Shown here: piece by piece, positions 4,962 to 5,313 of the stretch
Layout of the letters: the number at the start of each line of letters is the position of its first letter
Numbering within the stretch: the first letter of the stretch is position 1
Origin: Cellvibrionales bacterium UBA1969
GTDB taxonomy: Bacteria > Pseudomonadota > Gammaproteobacteria > Pseudomonadales > UBA7434
Direction of reading: 5' to 3'
Assembly: GCA_002339085.1 (NCBI GenBank)
Contig: DDDX01000089.1
Coordinates: 1 to 5,313 of the forward strand
Length of the DNA stretch: 5,313 nt
Translations under genes and position numbers: made by a program
Notes under the pieces: generated by a model
What the model was told of the DNA's origin: nothing
What the model saw: the letters and a program-made list of their open reading frames with translations, nothing else
Databases searched by the model: none

Positions 4962-5313
4962 TTAACGATAGCGCAGATTAGCGCGGCTAAGATCAGCTAT
5001 CGATTGACAGCCCATGAGCTTCATGCCTCGTTTAATTTCGCTATGCAATAAACCAACGGCACGCTCAACGCCTGGCTGACCAGCACCAGCTAAGGCGTAA
5101 AGATAAAGCCTGCCGCCCGAGCAGGCTTTAGCGCCAACCGATAATGCCTTTAAAATATGCGAGCCACGTCTGATGCCGCCGTCACAAATAACTTCGACGC
5201 GGTCGCCGACTGCATCGACAATTTCTGCCAACTGATCAAAGGGGGCGCGACCTCCATCCAGTTGTCGGCCGCCATGATTAGACACCATGATGGCGGTAGC
5301 GCCAATATCAGCA
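4962..5313 (-). CDS. FMN-dependent alpha-hydroxy-acid oxidase/dehydrogenase, C-terminal part (cut by right edge)
   Basis: This is the last 117 residues or so of an LldD/glycolate-oxidase family flavoenzyme, which oxidises an L-2-hydroxy acid such as lactate or glycolate to the 2-keto acid. The frame is open to the window edge (upstream codons read ADIGATAI), so the ATG at 5288 is an internal Met and the true start lies outside. Family hallmarks are SNHGGRQLDG (5282-5253), whose His and Arg match the catalytic His254 and Arg257 of spinach glycolate oxidase, the FMN-phosphate-binding DGGIRRG, and a C-terminal MKLMGCQSIADLSRANLRYR. One oddity is that the usual GRPxLYALA segment reads GRLYLYALA (Leu codon at 5106-5108). 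Lactate and glycolate specificity cannot be separated from this fragment. The gene converges on the peptidase gene, with 20 bases between stop codons. Confidence 0.9.
   Translation of the reverse strand, partial: ADIGATAIMVSNHGGRQLDGGRAPFDQLAEIVDAVGDRVEVICDGGIRRGSHILKALSVGAKACSGGRLYLYALAGAGQPGVERAVGLLHSEIKRGMKLMGCQSIADLSRANLRYR

Noticed and set aside
4944..4969. ATTGTTAA/TTAACGAT hairpin between the peptidase and oxidase genes as a bidirectional terminator
   Set aside because: The 8-bp stem is nearly all A-T with a wobble, the loop is 10 bases and there is no T-run on either strand. The convergent position is suggestive but the structure is too weak.
1..5313. CRISPR array, insertion sequence or toxin-antitoxin module
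   Set aside because: No regularly spaced repeats, no transposase and no paired small ORFs are visible on either strand.

Overview
The window looks like a stretch of ordinary chromosome from a gammaproteobacterium, probably marine. Base composition is moderate by eye, with AT-rich intergenic gaps. The evidence is the tRNA-Ser 5' end, the style of the housekeeping-type enzymes, and a secreted C25 peptidase with a membrane-anchoring C-terminal tail. The assignment below class level is a guess.

Layout from left to right. The left edge (1-20) cuts through a tRNA-Ser gene on the minus strand. Its likely promoter, with a GC-rich discriminator, lies at 55-92. A small exported protein of a DUF2846-like type follows (305-739, +). 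Next is a zinc-dependent medium-chain dehydrogenase (best start 882, to 1892, +) with its own near-consensus -10 box. It converges, with only 11 bases between stop codons, on an alanine/serine-glyoxylate (AGXT-type) aminotransferase on the minus strand (1904-3076). A 380-base AT-rich divergent intergenic region (3077-3456) carries a 13-bp direct repeat on the aminotransferase side and a dense set of inverted repeats on the other side. That second side drives a secreted gingipain-like (C25) cysteine peptidase (3457-4941, +). The right edge holds the C-terminal third of an FMN-dependent alpha-hydroxy-acid oxidase/dehydrogenase on the minus strand (4962 to beyond the window).

How the genes may fit together. 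The right-edge oxidase could make glyoxylate (if its substrate is glycolate), and the aminotransferase converts glyoxylate to glycine. These two, with the polyol/alcohol-type dehydrogenase, suggest small hydroxy-acid or alcohol metabolism. The C25 peptidase and the small exported protein are cell-envelope functions with no obvious metabolic link. The genes alternate in orientation and do not form a single operon.

No CRISPR array, insertion sequence, prophage gene or toxin-antitoxin pair is visible, and I see no clear evidence of a new multi-gene system. The points most worth a second look are the inverted-repeat cluster at 3382-3448 and the architecture of the C25 peptidase: no long propeptide, and a VPMMP-plus-transmembrane-plus-Arg tail.
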